From Ruminococcus flavefaciens (GTDB lineage Bacteria > Bacillota > Clostridia > Oscillospirales > Ruminococcaceae): a DNA stretch of 64,000 nt. The number at the start of each line of letters is the position of its first letter. Positions within the stretch are counted from its first letter, which is position 1. Positions 26,375 to 34,518 of this stretch are shown one piece after another. The notes under the pieces are model-generated. The model saw only the letters and a list, made by a program, of their open reading frames with translations. It had not been told where the DNA came from and did not search any database. Location: positions 1 through 64,000 of the forward strand of contig CACWHY010000009.1 of assembly GCA_902760805.1 (NCBI GenBank). The letters run 5' to 3'. Position numbers and translations under genes: made by a program.

Positions 26375-28366
26375 ATGAAGAACACTACTGCAAGGAAGCT
26401 GGCCGCTTCCGTACTGGCTGCTGTTATGGCTGCCTCAGCAGTGCCTGCTGCTGTAAGCAACGCCGTTTCCGCAGCTCCTGCACTGGACATCGTCCAGACT
26501 AAGGGCGCTTCACTGGCTACCATGGGCGAAGATGATGCCTATTCGGGAGCCATCACTGACTACGTTAAGTCAGGCGCCAAATCTATCACCTTCACACTGC
26601 TTTCTTCCACCTATGATACCAGCTTCTCATACGGCTTCGGTATCGGTATCGCTGCATCGCCTTACTGGACTGAGCACAATGAGAAGGGCGGCTGGGACTC
26701 CAAGGGAAGTGGATACTCAGTTACCCTGAAGAAGGGCGTTGAGACTGAGGTCACTATTGACCTTACTGACCTTGAGCTGGACTACAGCGCAAACGCTAAG
26801 TTTGATTTCAGATGCTATTACTCCGCTCACTGGGATAACAGCAAGGCCGCTATGGTGAACAACACCGTTACCCTGACAGGTATCTCCGTAAACGGCGGCG
26901 GCTCCTCCGACCCGGATACCCCCGGCCCCACTGACAGCGAGAGCCACAACAGACAGTCAAACGGTACTAACTGCCCCGATGATGTTCCGTGGGAGGTGAC
27001 CGATAACGGCGACGGTACCGCTACTATCAAGTCCACTGTTGCAAGACAGCTCAGCGACCTTGACATCACTCTTACTCTGGGCTACGACGAGGACTACTAC
27101 GCCCTCCACCCCGATGAGTTCGATGAGAACGCTCCTATAAACAGCCACAAGTTCCAGTATTCTGACTTTGGCCTTACTAATACCAACGGCATCACTATCG
27201 AGTCTCTCACCGCTGTTATCCAGCCTGACGTTGACATGGATAAGTTCATGTTCGGCGGCGGCCTCAATGTTGAGAGCAAGTCTCCTGCTGATACTGAGTA
27301 CGCTAAGCAGATCGCAGGTATCGAGGGCAAGGAGTCTGCCGGTTACTGGTACAACGACATGGGCGCAGAGAGCGTCGAGGAAATGGAAGACGCTGGCGTT
27401 GAGTTCGAGATCACTCCCGGAAGCGGAGTTACTCTTGAGGGCGCCGGCAAGTACATCGAGGCTTACTGGGAGATGCCCGCTGAGGTACAGCCCTACGAGT
27501 CCGTCCGCAGCAACGATGCTATCTCCTTCCAGTATTGGTGGGGCTGCGATGAGGACGGCGAGGAAGTTCCTTCTGTTACACTTACAGATGCTGTTCTCAC
27601 TTACACTAAGGAAGTTACAGTTCCCTACACAGACAAGGTAAAGACCGCTGTTAAGGAGACTGTTGAGTATACCTCTAAGACAAATTACGTTGAGATCCCC
27701 TACTCTGATCTGGACATTGACGAGACCAAGGACGTTTACGCTGTTCTCTTCGATGTATCTGCAAAGAGCGACATCGGCAAGCTGGTCTACAATATCGGCA
27801 CAAGCGCCGAGATCAAGGGCGACTGGTATCAGGACGAGACAAGCTACGTTGTCCTCAATGCAGGCGACTCTGCTCAGATCATGTGGATCGCTCCCCCCAA
27901 CCTGATCACTTCTGATGGAAGCCTTGTAAACTCCACCAAGTACGGCAACATCCAGTTTGCTTACTACTGGGGCGAGCAGGACGCTATCTCTATCGACAAC
28001 GTTACTGTTTTCTACGCTGATGTTCCCGAAACTACTACAACTACGACCACTACCACAACTACTACAACTACCACAGTGCCCGTTACGACAACAACAACTC
28101 CCGCACCTGAGGTAACTCTTTGGGGCGATGCTAACTGCGACGATAAGGTAGATCTTCAGGACTCTGTTGCTATCCTCCAGTATTCTGCTCTTCCTGCTAA
28201 GTATCCGCTTGAGGCTCAGGGTCTGCTGAACGCTGATGTTGTTGACAACGGTACTTCCGGTGTTAACGGTATCGACGCTCTGTCAATCCAGATGTTTGAT
28301 GCTAAGCTCATCAAGCAGGATGAGTGGCCTATCACCAAGGCTGCTCAGGACGCTAAGATGAAATAA
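26375..28366 (+). CDS. Dockerin protein with three putative carbohydrate-binding modules
   Basis: This is a secreted non-catalytic protein of 663 residues. It has a signal peptide (about 1-33), module A (about 35-173), a Pro/Ser linker, a larger module B (about 202-411) and module C (about 412-548). A pure Thr linker (about 552-576) and a dockerin (about 582-663) follow. The modules end in related strands rich in aromatics (CYYSAHW, FQYWWG, FAYYWG, each followed by a VTLTx or SIDNVTVFY strand). This suggests homologous beta-sandwich modules with exposed Trp/Tyr, as in cellulose-binding modules. No glycosidase signature is present. The ATG at 26375 fits the upstream GAGAGG better than one at 26363. 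It may bind plant cell wall for the cellulosome; this is inferred. Confidence 0.8.
   Translation: MKNTTARKLAASVLAAVMAASAVPAAVSNAVSAAPALDIVQTKGASLATMGEDDAYSGAITDYVKSGAKSITFTLLSSTYDTSFSYGFGIGIAASPYWTEHNEKGGWDSKGSGYSVTLKKGVETEVTIDLTDLELDYSANAKFDFRCYYSAHWDNSKAAMVNNTVTLTGISVNGGGSSDPDTPGPTDSESHNRQSNGTNCPDDVPWEVTDNGDGTATIKSTVARQLSDLDITLTLGYDEDYYALHPDEFDENAPINSHKFQYSDFGLTNTNGITIESLTAVIQPDVDMDKFMFGGGLNVESKSPADTEYAKQIAGIEGKESAGYWYNDMGAESVEEMEDAGVEFEITPGSGVTLEGAGKYIEAYWEMPAEVQPYESVRSNDAISFQYWWGCDEDGEEVPSVTLTDAVLTYTKEVTVPYTDKVKTAVKETVEYTSKTNYVEIPYSDLDIDETKDVYAVLFDVSAKSDIGKLVYNIGTSAEIKGDWYQDETSYVVLNAGDSAQIMWIAPPNLITSDGSLVNSTKYGNIQFAYYWGEQDAISIDNVTVFYADVPETTTTTTTTTTTTTTTVPVTTTTTPAPEVTLWGDANCDDKVDLQDSVAILQYSALPAKYPLEAQGLLNADVVDNGTSGVNGIDALSIQMFDAKLIKQDEWPITKAAQDAKMK
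28028..28102 (+). repeat. Threonine-codon linker repeat
   Basis: This is a run of ACN codons encoding an almost pure threonine linker between module C and the dockerin. Codon variants are mixed, so it is not a perfect microsatellite. Length changes by whole codons would keep the frame. Confidence 0.85.
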
Positions 28367-28393
28367 GCCCCTGACTATGCAATATAGTATTAT

Positions 28394-28434
28394 AAGGACT
28401 GTCGGAAAATCCACTCCGGCAGTCCTCTTTTTTT
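28394..28434 (+). terminator. Terminator of three-module dockerin gene
   Basis: AGGACTG/CAGTCCT outer and CGG/CCG inner pairings form a stem, followed by CTTTTTTT. Confidence 0.88.
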
Positions 28435-28474
28435 ACCGTTTTTTCCAAATATTTCGTGATAGAGCCGTTTTCTA

Positions 28475-28503
28475 TTGCTTTTTTTGCTAATTCATAGTAT
28501 AAT
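28475..28503 (+). promoter_or_regulatory. Promoter of dockerin-BIG2 gene
   Basis: TTGCTT (28475-28480) and a perfect TATAAT (28498-28503) are separated by 17 bases. A small GGTCC/GGACC hairpin (28564-28578) lies just before the ribosome binding site AGGAG. Confidence 0.65.
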
Positions 28504-28592
28504 TATGACGTATACCATAATCGCACATTTGTGCTGAAAAAAGGGGTCTACTTAATCTATTTAGGTCCAAAACGGACCGGTCAGGAGAGAAT

Positions 28593-30815
28593 ATGAGTAT
28601 CAGAAAGAGAATATTTGCTTCAGTTCTTTCTACAGCTCTGGGTCTGAGCGCTTTTCCAGTTCAGCTCGCCGGCGCTGAGGAGAGCCTGCCCGATACGGTC
28701 TCGTTCACCGATCAGGCTGAGGCTGAAGACGCACTGGCTAAGACATACAAACTGGGCGACGTAAACGGCGACGGGATCATCGATGCTTCTGACGCTTCTG
28801 AGGTGCTGGTGGAATACTCCATAACCTCCACCGGCGGCGAGCGCACCTTCTCAAATGCTGTTTTCACGGCTGCTGATGTAAACAAGGACACCTTCGCCGA
28901 CTCAAATGACGCATCACAGATCCTGGCTTACTATGCCTTTACTCAGACCGGCGGAAAGCTCACCTTTGAGGAATACCTGAAGGCTCCTCAGGAATCACAG
29001 GAGACTACAACAGCTCCCGCTGTTACAACTAAGGCGCCAAAGACCACAACTACTGCGGCAGTCTCCACCACAAAGGCTCCTACTTCCACCACAAAGGCGC
29101 CTGCTTCTACCACAAAGGCGCCGACCACAACTGCAAAAAAGGCCACCACGACCAAGGCTGCCACAACTACTAAAAAGGCAACCACCACCAAGAAGGCCAC
29201 AACCACCAAAAAGGCCACTACAACAAAAAAAGCTACCACAACTAAGCCCGTGACCACCACTGTTACCACTACTGCCGTTACTACCACAGCAGTCCCCGTT
29301 TCCGTGCTCAGGCTGAGCAAGATCGAGATGCTGCTGAACGTGGGCGAGGGCGACATCTCCTACCCCACTATCCTTCCGGAAAATGTGGCGGACAAGTCCG
29401 TTACCTGGTCAAGCTCAGATGAGAACGTGGCCACCGTTGACGAGACAGGCTGGGTAGTGGCTAAGGCTGAGGGATTGTGCGTGATCACGGCAAGAAGCGT
29501 GCAGTCGCCGGATATTGCCGGACACATCGCTGTTACTGTTACAGACGACTCTAAGGTCAAGGGCATCCGTATGTCCAAGACTGAGATCTCAGTGGAGGTG
29601 GGCAGCGGAGATATCTCCTATGCAACGATCCTCCCCAACACAGCCCGTGACAAGACAGTCATCTGGTCAAGCTCAGACCCGACCGTGGCAGAGGTGGACA
29701 CCGATGGCTGGATCACCGGTATCAGCGACGGCACCTGCACGATCACTGCAAGGAGCCGCAGCAACCCACAGGTATCCGCTGATGTGACTGTTATCGTTGG
29801 CTCAGGTGTGAAGACTACCACCACAACAACGATCACCACTACCACAACTACCACCACGACTACAACTACTACCACAACTACTACCGCTGAAACGACTACT
29901 GAGACTACTACCACAACAACTACAACTGCTGCTGTTGCTGAGATCAGGCTGGGCTGGAATTCCGCTGAGCTGGAGATCGACGAGACTATCACAGCAGAGG
30001 CTGTTGTCCTCCCGGAGGAGGCTCCTAACAAGAACATCAACTGGTCAAGCTCAGACGAGGGCGTGGCTACCGTTGAAAACGGAGTGATCAAGGCGATCGC
30101 CGGAGGCGAGTGTACTATCACTGCCACAAGTGAGGCCGATCCTCAGATCTCCGCTCAGATCCAGATCAGCGTTCTTGACGAGAACAGGGTCCGCAAGATC
30201 GTGCTCACCGACGAGGAGCTCTACATCGGTATCGGCGGATACGGTATCTCCTGGCTGGTAATGCTCCCGGAAACTGCCGAGAACAAGGCTGAGCTGTGGA
30301 GCTGCTCAGATACAAGCATCGCAAGCGTTGACAAATACGGAAATATCTGCGGAAAGGCTCTTGGCGACTGCGTCGTTACTGTCACAAGCGCCGACAACCC
30401 CAACGTAAAGGCTGATGTGCTGGTACACGTTGTAGCTGACCCTGAGCCCTTCGATCCCAGAAAGGGCATCAACAGCTCTATCGAGTCTGTTGCTGAGGAC
30501 GGAAGCATCCTCTTCTGCACACCCTTCCCCGTGAGAGCTCTTGGCCACTTCACCGTGAAATACGTTATCACCGACACAAACGGAAAGGTCACTACGATCG
30601 TTTCTGAGGAGCTTGATCCCCCCGTTGACAAGGGCATCGTTACCGCTGTAAACGCTGACACCGATACCTTCGCTCTGTCACTGTACGTCACAAATGTTGA
30701 CACAGGCGGAGAGGCCAGAATGGGCGCTTACCGCATCAACAAGACCACTCTCTCCTTCTCAGTCGACATCGAGGACATCTACTACGCATTCTATATCCTG
30801 GACGGAGTCAAGTAA
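28593..30815 (+). CDS. Secreted protein with N-terminal dockerin and four BIG2 Ig-like domains
   Basis: This 740-residue protein has a signal peptide (about 1-28) and an N-terminal dockerin-like pair of calcium loops (GDVNGDGIIDASD and ADVNKDTFADSND, about 53-130). A long Thr/Lys/Ala linker (138-235) leads to two BIG2 domains (237-317, 322-402). A second, pure Thr linker (406-447) leads to two more BIG2 domains (449-528, 533-614) and an unassigned C-terminal domain (620-740). Each BIG2 has the WSSSD-x-VATVD core; the last has WSCSD. The dockerin type differs clearly from the four C-terminal ones in this window and may fit a different cohesin. Role is probably structural or adhesive. Confidence 0.88.
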   Translation: MSIRKRIFASVLSTALGLSAFPVQLAGAEESLPDTVSFTDQAEAEDALAKTYKLGDVNGDGIIDASDASEVLVEYSITSTGGERTFSNAVFTAADVNKDTFADSNDASQILAYYAFTQTGGKLTFEEYLKAPQESQETTTAPAVTTKAPKTTTTAAVSTTKAPTSTTKAPASTTKAPTTTAKKATTTKAATTTKKATTTKKATTTKKATTTKKATTTKPVTTTVTTTAVTTTAVPVSVLRLSKIEMLLNVGEGDISYPTILPENVADKSVTWSSSDENVATVDETGWVVAKAEGLCVITARSVQSPDIAGHIAVTVTDDSKVKGIRMSKTEISVEVGSGDISYATILPNTARDKTVIWSSSDPTVAEVDTDGWITGISDGTCTITARSRSNPQVSADVTVIVGSGVKTTTTTTITTTTTTTTTTTTTTTTTAETTTETTTTTTTTAAVAEIRLGWNSAELEIDETITAEAVVLPEEAPNKNINWSSSDEGVATVENGVIKAIAGGECTITATSEADPQISAQIQISVLDENRVRKIVLTDEELYIGIGGYGISWLVMLPETAENKAELWSCSDTSIASVDKYGNICGKALGDCVVTVTSADNPNVKADVLVHVVADPEPFDPRKGINSSIESVAEDGSILFCTPFPVRALGHFTVKYVITDTNGKVTTIVSEELDPPVDKGIVTAVNADTDTFALSLYVTNVDTGGEARMGAYRINKTTLSFSVDIEDIYYAFYILDGVK
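29004..29297 (+). repeat. Linker repeat coding KATTTK units
   Basis: Tandem copies of a 15-base unit encode KATTT, preceded by KAP(T/A)STT units. They make a 98-residue flexible linker between the dockerin and the first BIG2 domain. The DNA is repetitive enough to expand or contract in frame. Confidence 0.85.
29808..29933 (+). repeat. Threonine-codon linker between BIG2 domains
   Basis: A 42-codon stretch of almost only ACN codons separates the second and third BIG2 domains. It is a protein linker repeat, not a CRISPR or mobile element. Confidence 0.85.
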
Positions 30816-30854
30816 GGCTCCACCAGGCATCACATACATCAAAAGGAGGACACT

Positions 30855-31301
30855 ATGGCAAAATCTGACAAGGATCTGGACAGGCTCTACAAGGAGCTGG
30901 AGGATTACCGTGACAGCCATGAGGACGAGGGCAGCAGACTGCTGAAGTTCTTCGTGGGACTGCTGATGCTGGCAGGAGGTCTCTTCATGATCTTCCAGAA
31001 TATCAGCGTTTCCAGCAGCTGGGGACACGGCGGCTATTTCCTCTCATTTGGCAATTTCAACCTGGCAAACGGCATGATCATGCTGCCGATCATCATCGGT
31101 ATCGGTATGCTCTTCACCATGAAGCGCAAGATCTTCGGCTGGACAGTGCTGGCTATCGGCGTGGTGATCGTTCTGCTGAGCGTTCTGCTGACCACCTCGA
31201 TCCACTGGCGCACAACGAATGCTTACATCTTCATCATCATGTTCGGCCTGACAGCTGCCGGCGCAGGACTTGTGCTGAGAGAGCTGTTCAGGAAAAACTG
31301 A
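30855..31301 (+). CDS. Small four-helix membrane protein
   Basis: This 148-residue protein has a charged N terminus (about 30 residues) and then four hydrophobic helices, the first at about 29-46. A Ser/Gly/His-rich loop lies between helices 1 and 2. It resembles small liaF/DUF-type membrane proteins in general form, but no family is assigned. AAAGGAGG precedes the ATG. It stands 39 bases after the dockerin-BIG2 gene and shares the terminator with the convergent glgP gene. Confidence 0.75.
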   Translation: MAKSDKDLDRLYKELEDYRDSHEDEGSRLLKFFVGLLMLAGGLFMIFQNISVSSSWGHGGYFLSFGNFNLANGMIMLPIIIGIGMLFTMKRKIFGWTVLAIGVVIVLLSVLLTTSIHWRTTNAYIFIIMFGLTAAGAGLVLRELFRKN

Positions 31302-31307
31302 ATACGC

Positions 31308-31338
31308 AAAAAAGAGACCCCGCAGGGTCTCTTTTTTT
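31308..31338. terminator. Bidirectional terminator between membrane gene and glgP
   Basis: AAAAAAGAGACCC (31308-31320) and GGGTCTCTTTTTTT (31325-31338) form a symmetric hairpin with A and T tracts, so it serves both convergent genes. Confidence 0.93.
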
Positions 31339-31348
31339 AGATACGATC

Positions 31349-33694
31349 TTATTTTATGCCCCAGATGTTCTCTGCGTAGTCTGCGATAGTGCGGTCTGAG
31401 CTGAATTTTCCTGCATTGCACATATTCAGCCACTGCTTTTTCGCAAAGGCAAGCCTGTCGCTGCGGTAGTCAGCGTTAGTGCGCAGCTTCGCAGCAACGT
31501 AGTCCGGCAGGTCGCCCAGCAGATAGTAGTGGTCGGGAGCGTGCCAGCTGGCGCCGTCCAGCAGAGAGGTGTACAGCTCACGGAAGTCTCCGCTGCCTCC
31601 GTCAGAAACGCTGCCGTCGATCAGTGAGGAGACCACCTTCTTGATCATGGGGTCATTGGCGAAGGTCCAGCGGCTGTCGTACTCAGGCACGATCTTTTCC
31701 AGCTCCTCCACCTTGGCGCCGAAGATGTAGTTGTTCTCCTCGCCGGCCTCCTGCACGATCTCGATATTAGCACCGTCAAAGGTACCCAGAGTAACAGCTC
31801 CGTTGAGCATGAGCTTCATGTTTCCGGTGCCGCTGGCCTCAGTTCCGGCTGTGGAGATCTGCTCGGAAACGTCCGCTGCGGCAACCAGCTTCTCCGCATA
31901 GGAAACGTTGTAGTTCTGCACGAAGACCACCTTCAGCAGATCCTTTGTCTCAGGGTCAGAGGAAACGATCCTGCCCACCTCGTTGATATAGCGGATTATA
32001 GCCTTCGCACGGCGGTATCCGGGAGCGGATTTTGCTCCGAAAATGAAGGTGGTGGGGGCGAAGTCCTTGATGCTGCCGTCCTTGATGCCGTAGTAGATCC
32101 ACAGGATCGAGAAGGCGTTGAGCAGCTGGCGCTTGTACTCGTGAAGGCGCTTGATCTGGATATCGAAAATGCTCTCCGGACTGATCTGGGCGCCGTCGTG
32201 GTCTGCGATGAACTTAGCAAGCTGGGACTTCTTTTCCTGCTTGATCGAGATGAAGCGGCGGAGGATCTCCTCGTTGTCGGCGAATTTCTCCAGCTCCTTC
32301 AGGCGGTCAAGGTCAGTTATCCAGCCCTCGTCCCCCAGAAGCTCGGTGATCAGACCAGAAAGCTCCCGGTTGCACAGAGCCAGCCAGCGGCGCTGAGTGA
32401 TGCCGTTTGTCTCGTTGCGGAAGCGCTCCGGATAGAGGCTGAACCAGTCCGCAAGAACGGTGTCCTTGAGGATCTGGGTGTGGATCTCGGCCACGCCGTT
32501 AATGTGTGCGGAGCAGTAGCAGGCCATGTCCGCCATGTGGATCAGCTCGCCCTTGATGATCTTCATGCGGCCGATCTTATCCTTCTGTATGCCAGCTGCG
32601 TACAGCTCTGCGATAAGCTCCTCGTTGATCTGGATAATGATCTCATAGATCCTGGGGAGAACTTCCTCCACTAGTCCTACCCACCATTTCTCTAAGGCCT
32701 CCTGCATAACGGTGTGATTGGTGTAATTGAAAACTTTTTTGGCTATTCCCAGGGCTTTCTCGAAGGTGTAGCCCTCATTGTCAACGAGCTGACGGATGAG
32801 CTCAGGCACTGAAATCACCGGGTGAGTGTCGTTGAGCTGGATCGTGATGTAGTCCGCCAGGTTCTCAAGTGTTCCGAAGCGAGCCTTGTGCTTCCTGAGA
32901 ATGTCCGTCAGTGACGCACAGCTAAAGAAGTACTGCTGCTTCAGGCGGAGCTTCTTGCCCTCGTTTGTGTCGTCGTTGGGGTAGAGCACACGGGAGATGT
33001 CCTCGGCGAAGATCTTCTCCTTGGAGGCCTCAAGGTACTTCTGCTGATTGAAGGTGTCGAAGTCGAACTCCTTCACCGGCTCGGACTGCCAAAGGCGGAG
33101 AGTTCCCACATTTTCGGTCTTGCAGCCAAAAACAGGCATATCATAGGGCACCGCACGAACTGTCTGGCCGTTGTACTCCACCAGCACCGCCTCCTCATCG
33201 CAGCGCACAGACCAGGGGTCGCCGCAGCGTGTCCAGTCGTCAATGTCCTCCTTCTGGAAGCCGTCCACGATAGCCTGCTTGAAAAGGCCGTACTTGTAGC
33301 GAATACCGTAGCCGTCCAGGGGCAGGCCAAGGGTCGCCGCAGAGTCCAGGAAGCAGGCCGCAAGTCGTCCAAGGCCGCCGTTTCCAAGAGCTGCGTCCTC
33401 TATCTCCTCAAAGTCGGAGAAGTCCAGACCCAGCTCAGCAAAGGCCTCCTTCACCTCGTCATAGATCCCCAGGCACAGCAGGTTGTTGTACACAGCTCTT
33501 CCCACAAGGAATTCCATTGAAAGGTAAGCCGCCCTGCGCTTGGAGAGGTGCTCCTGACGGGCATTTTTCCACTGGTCAGCGTACAGCTCCATGACCGTAT
33601 CGCCCAGGGCGTTGTGGAGCTGAGCAGGGGTCGCCCCGGAAAGATCCTTAGGCAGTCTGCCGGTAAATTTCTCAATAAAAACATTCTTATCCAT
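31349..33694 (-). CDS. glgP: Glycogen/maltodextrin phosphorylase (GT35)
   Basis: This enzyme releases glucose-1-phosphate from glycogen or maltodextrin using PLP and phosphate. The 781-residue length fits bacterial family members. The PLP and glucan region is visible as EKLVAAADVSEQIST, then GTEASGTGNMKLMLNGA and GTFDGANIE. The ATG at 33694 is chosen because GGAGG lies 7 bases upstream. It follows a lipoprotein gene and malQ, and both carbohydrate enzymes act on the same glucans. Confidence 0.96.
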   Translation of the reverse strand: MDKNVFIEKFTGRLPKDLSGATPAQLHNALGDTVMELYADQWKNARQEHLSKRRAAYLSMEFLVGRAVYNNLLCLGIYDEVKEAFAELGLDFSDFEEIEDAALGNGGLGRLAACFLDSAATLGLPLDGYGIRYKYGLFKQAIVDGFQKEDIDDWTRCGDPWSVRCDEEAVLVEYNGQTVRAVPYDMPVFGCKTENVGTLRLWQSEPVKEFDFDTFNQQKYLEASKEKIFAEDISRVLYPNDDTNEGKKLRLKQQYFFSCASLTDILRKHKARFGTLENLADYITIQLNDTHPVISVPELIRQLVDNEGYTFEKALGIAKKVFNYTNHTVMQEALEKWWVGLVEEVLPRIYEIIIQINEELIAELYAAGIQKDKIGRMKIIKGELIHMADMACYCSAHINGVAEIHTQILKDTVLADWFSLYPERFRNETNGITQRRWLALCNRELSGLITELLGDEGWITDLDRLKELEKFADNEEILRRFISIKQEKKSQLAKFIADHDGAQISPESIFDIQIKRLHEYKRQLLNAFSILWIYYGIKDGSIKDFAPTTFIFGAKSAPGYRRAKAIIRYINEVGRIVSSDPETKDLLKVVFVQNYNVSYAEKLVAAADVSEQISTAGTEASGTGNMKLMLNGAVTLGTFDGANIEIVQEAGEENNYIFGAKVEELEKIVPEYDSRWTFANDPMIKKVVSSLIDGSVSDGGSGDFRELYTSLLDGASWHAPDHYYLLGDLPDYVAAKLRTNADYRSDRLAFAKKQWLNMCNAGKFSSDRTIADYAENIWGIK

Positions 33695-33705
33695 GATTTC
33701 CTCCA

Positions 33706-34518
33706 TTATCTGTATGCTGGTACCAGGTCCTGGTAGTCAACATCTATTTTTCCGTAAGAAACGTCCTCCAGCCGGTCATAGTCCTCCTGTGGGATATGGC
33801 GCACAGCCACTGAGATATGATAGCCCAAGTCATCAAAGACCTTGCTGCTGTCATATTGCTCAGGTCGCAGCTCCTCCGGCGGCGCCTCGCCCTCAGGCAG
33901 CAGCAGGTTCACCTGCACACGGGAATCCTCCCTGCTGAAAGCCTCTGTAAACTCCTCATAAGTGGAATCAGCCGGAGTCTCAAAGGGCAGCCAGTATTTA
34001 TAAAAGCTCACCGCCCAGCATTTTCCCTGAGGGGTAAGTCCCCTGACGAACTCCGCCGACTCCTCCAGCAGCCTGTCGCCGTACTTTACGAACAGGTAGC
34101 AGTCGGCGGTGATCTCATCGGTATTTTCCTTGCCGAAAGCGTAGAAAAAATGCCCCTCGCCGTCGTCGATATAGAATGACACGGGCTTGACCTCAGGTAC
34201 CTCGCCCCAGAATTCCCACTGAACAGATCTGTCCACCACCGTGAAGTCCTTGCCGTACTTATCGCAGAGCTTCTGAACAGCCTTCTGTTCCTCCTCCGGC
34301 ATTTCAAATGGCGGGAAGGTCATTGGCTCAGTGGTCGTCTGAACAGTGGTGGTCTGGACTGTAGTAGTCTGGGTCGTGGTAGTTTGTGCAGCCGTCGTGG
34401 CTGTAGTCGTGGCAGCAGTGATCGCTTCGGTGGGCTCCTCATGAGAGGAAGGGCTCTCCTTTGCCTCTGCACAGCCATAAAGCAGAGCTGCGGCCGCCAG
34501 TATGATGAGCCTCTTCAT
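33706..34518 (-). CDS. Lipoprotein with threonine-rich linker
   Basis: This 270-residue protein has the lipobox LYGC after a short signal. A flexible Thr/Gln linker (about residues 30-66) with repeated TTTVQ units carries an acidic mixed alpha/beta domain of about 200 residues that I do not recognise. It would stand off the membrane surface. It overlaps malQ by 4 bases and stands 11 bases before glgP, so it is co-transcribed with glucan metabolism genes. A sugar-related role is only suggested by position. Confidence 0.75.
   Translation of the reverse strand: MKRLIILAAAALLYGCAEAKESPSSHEEPTEAITAATTTATTAAQTTTTQTTTVQTTTVQTTTEPMTFPPFEMPEEEQKAVQKLCDKYGKDFTVVDRSVQWEFWGEVPEVKPVSFYIDDGEGHFFYAFGKENTDEITADCYLFVKYGDRLLEESAEFVRGLTPQGKCWAVSFYKYWLPFETPADSTYEEFTEAFSREDSRVQVNLLLPEGEAPPEELRPEQYDSSKVFDDLGYHISVAVRHIPQEDYDRLEDVSYGKIDVDYQDLVPAYR

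Noticed and set aside
29130-29245. Tandem repeats considered as a CRISPR array
   Set aside because: The units are 15 bases, contiguous without spacers, and encode a KATTT linker inside a gene.
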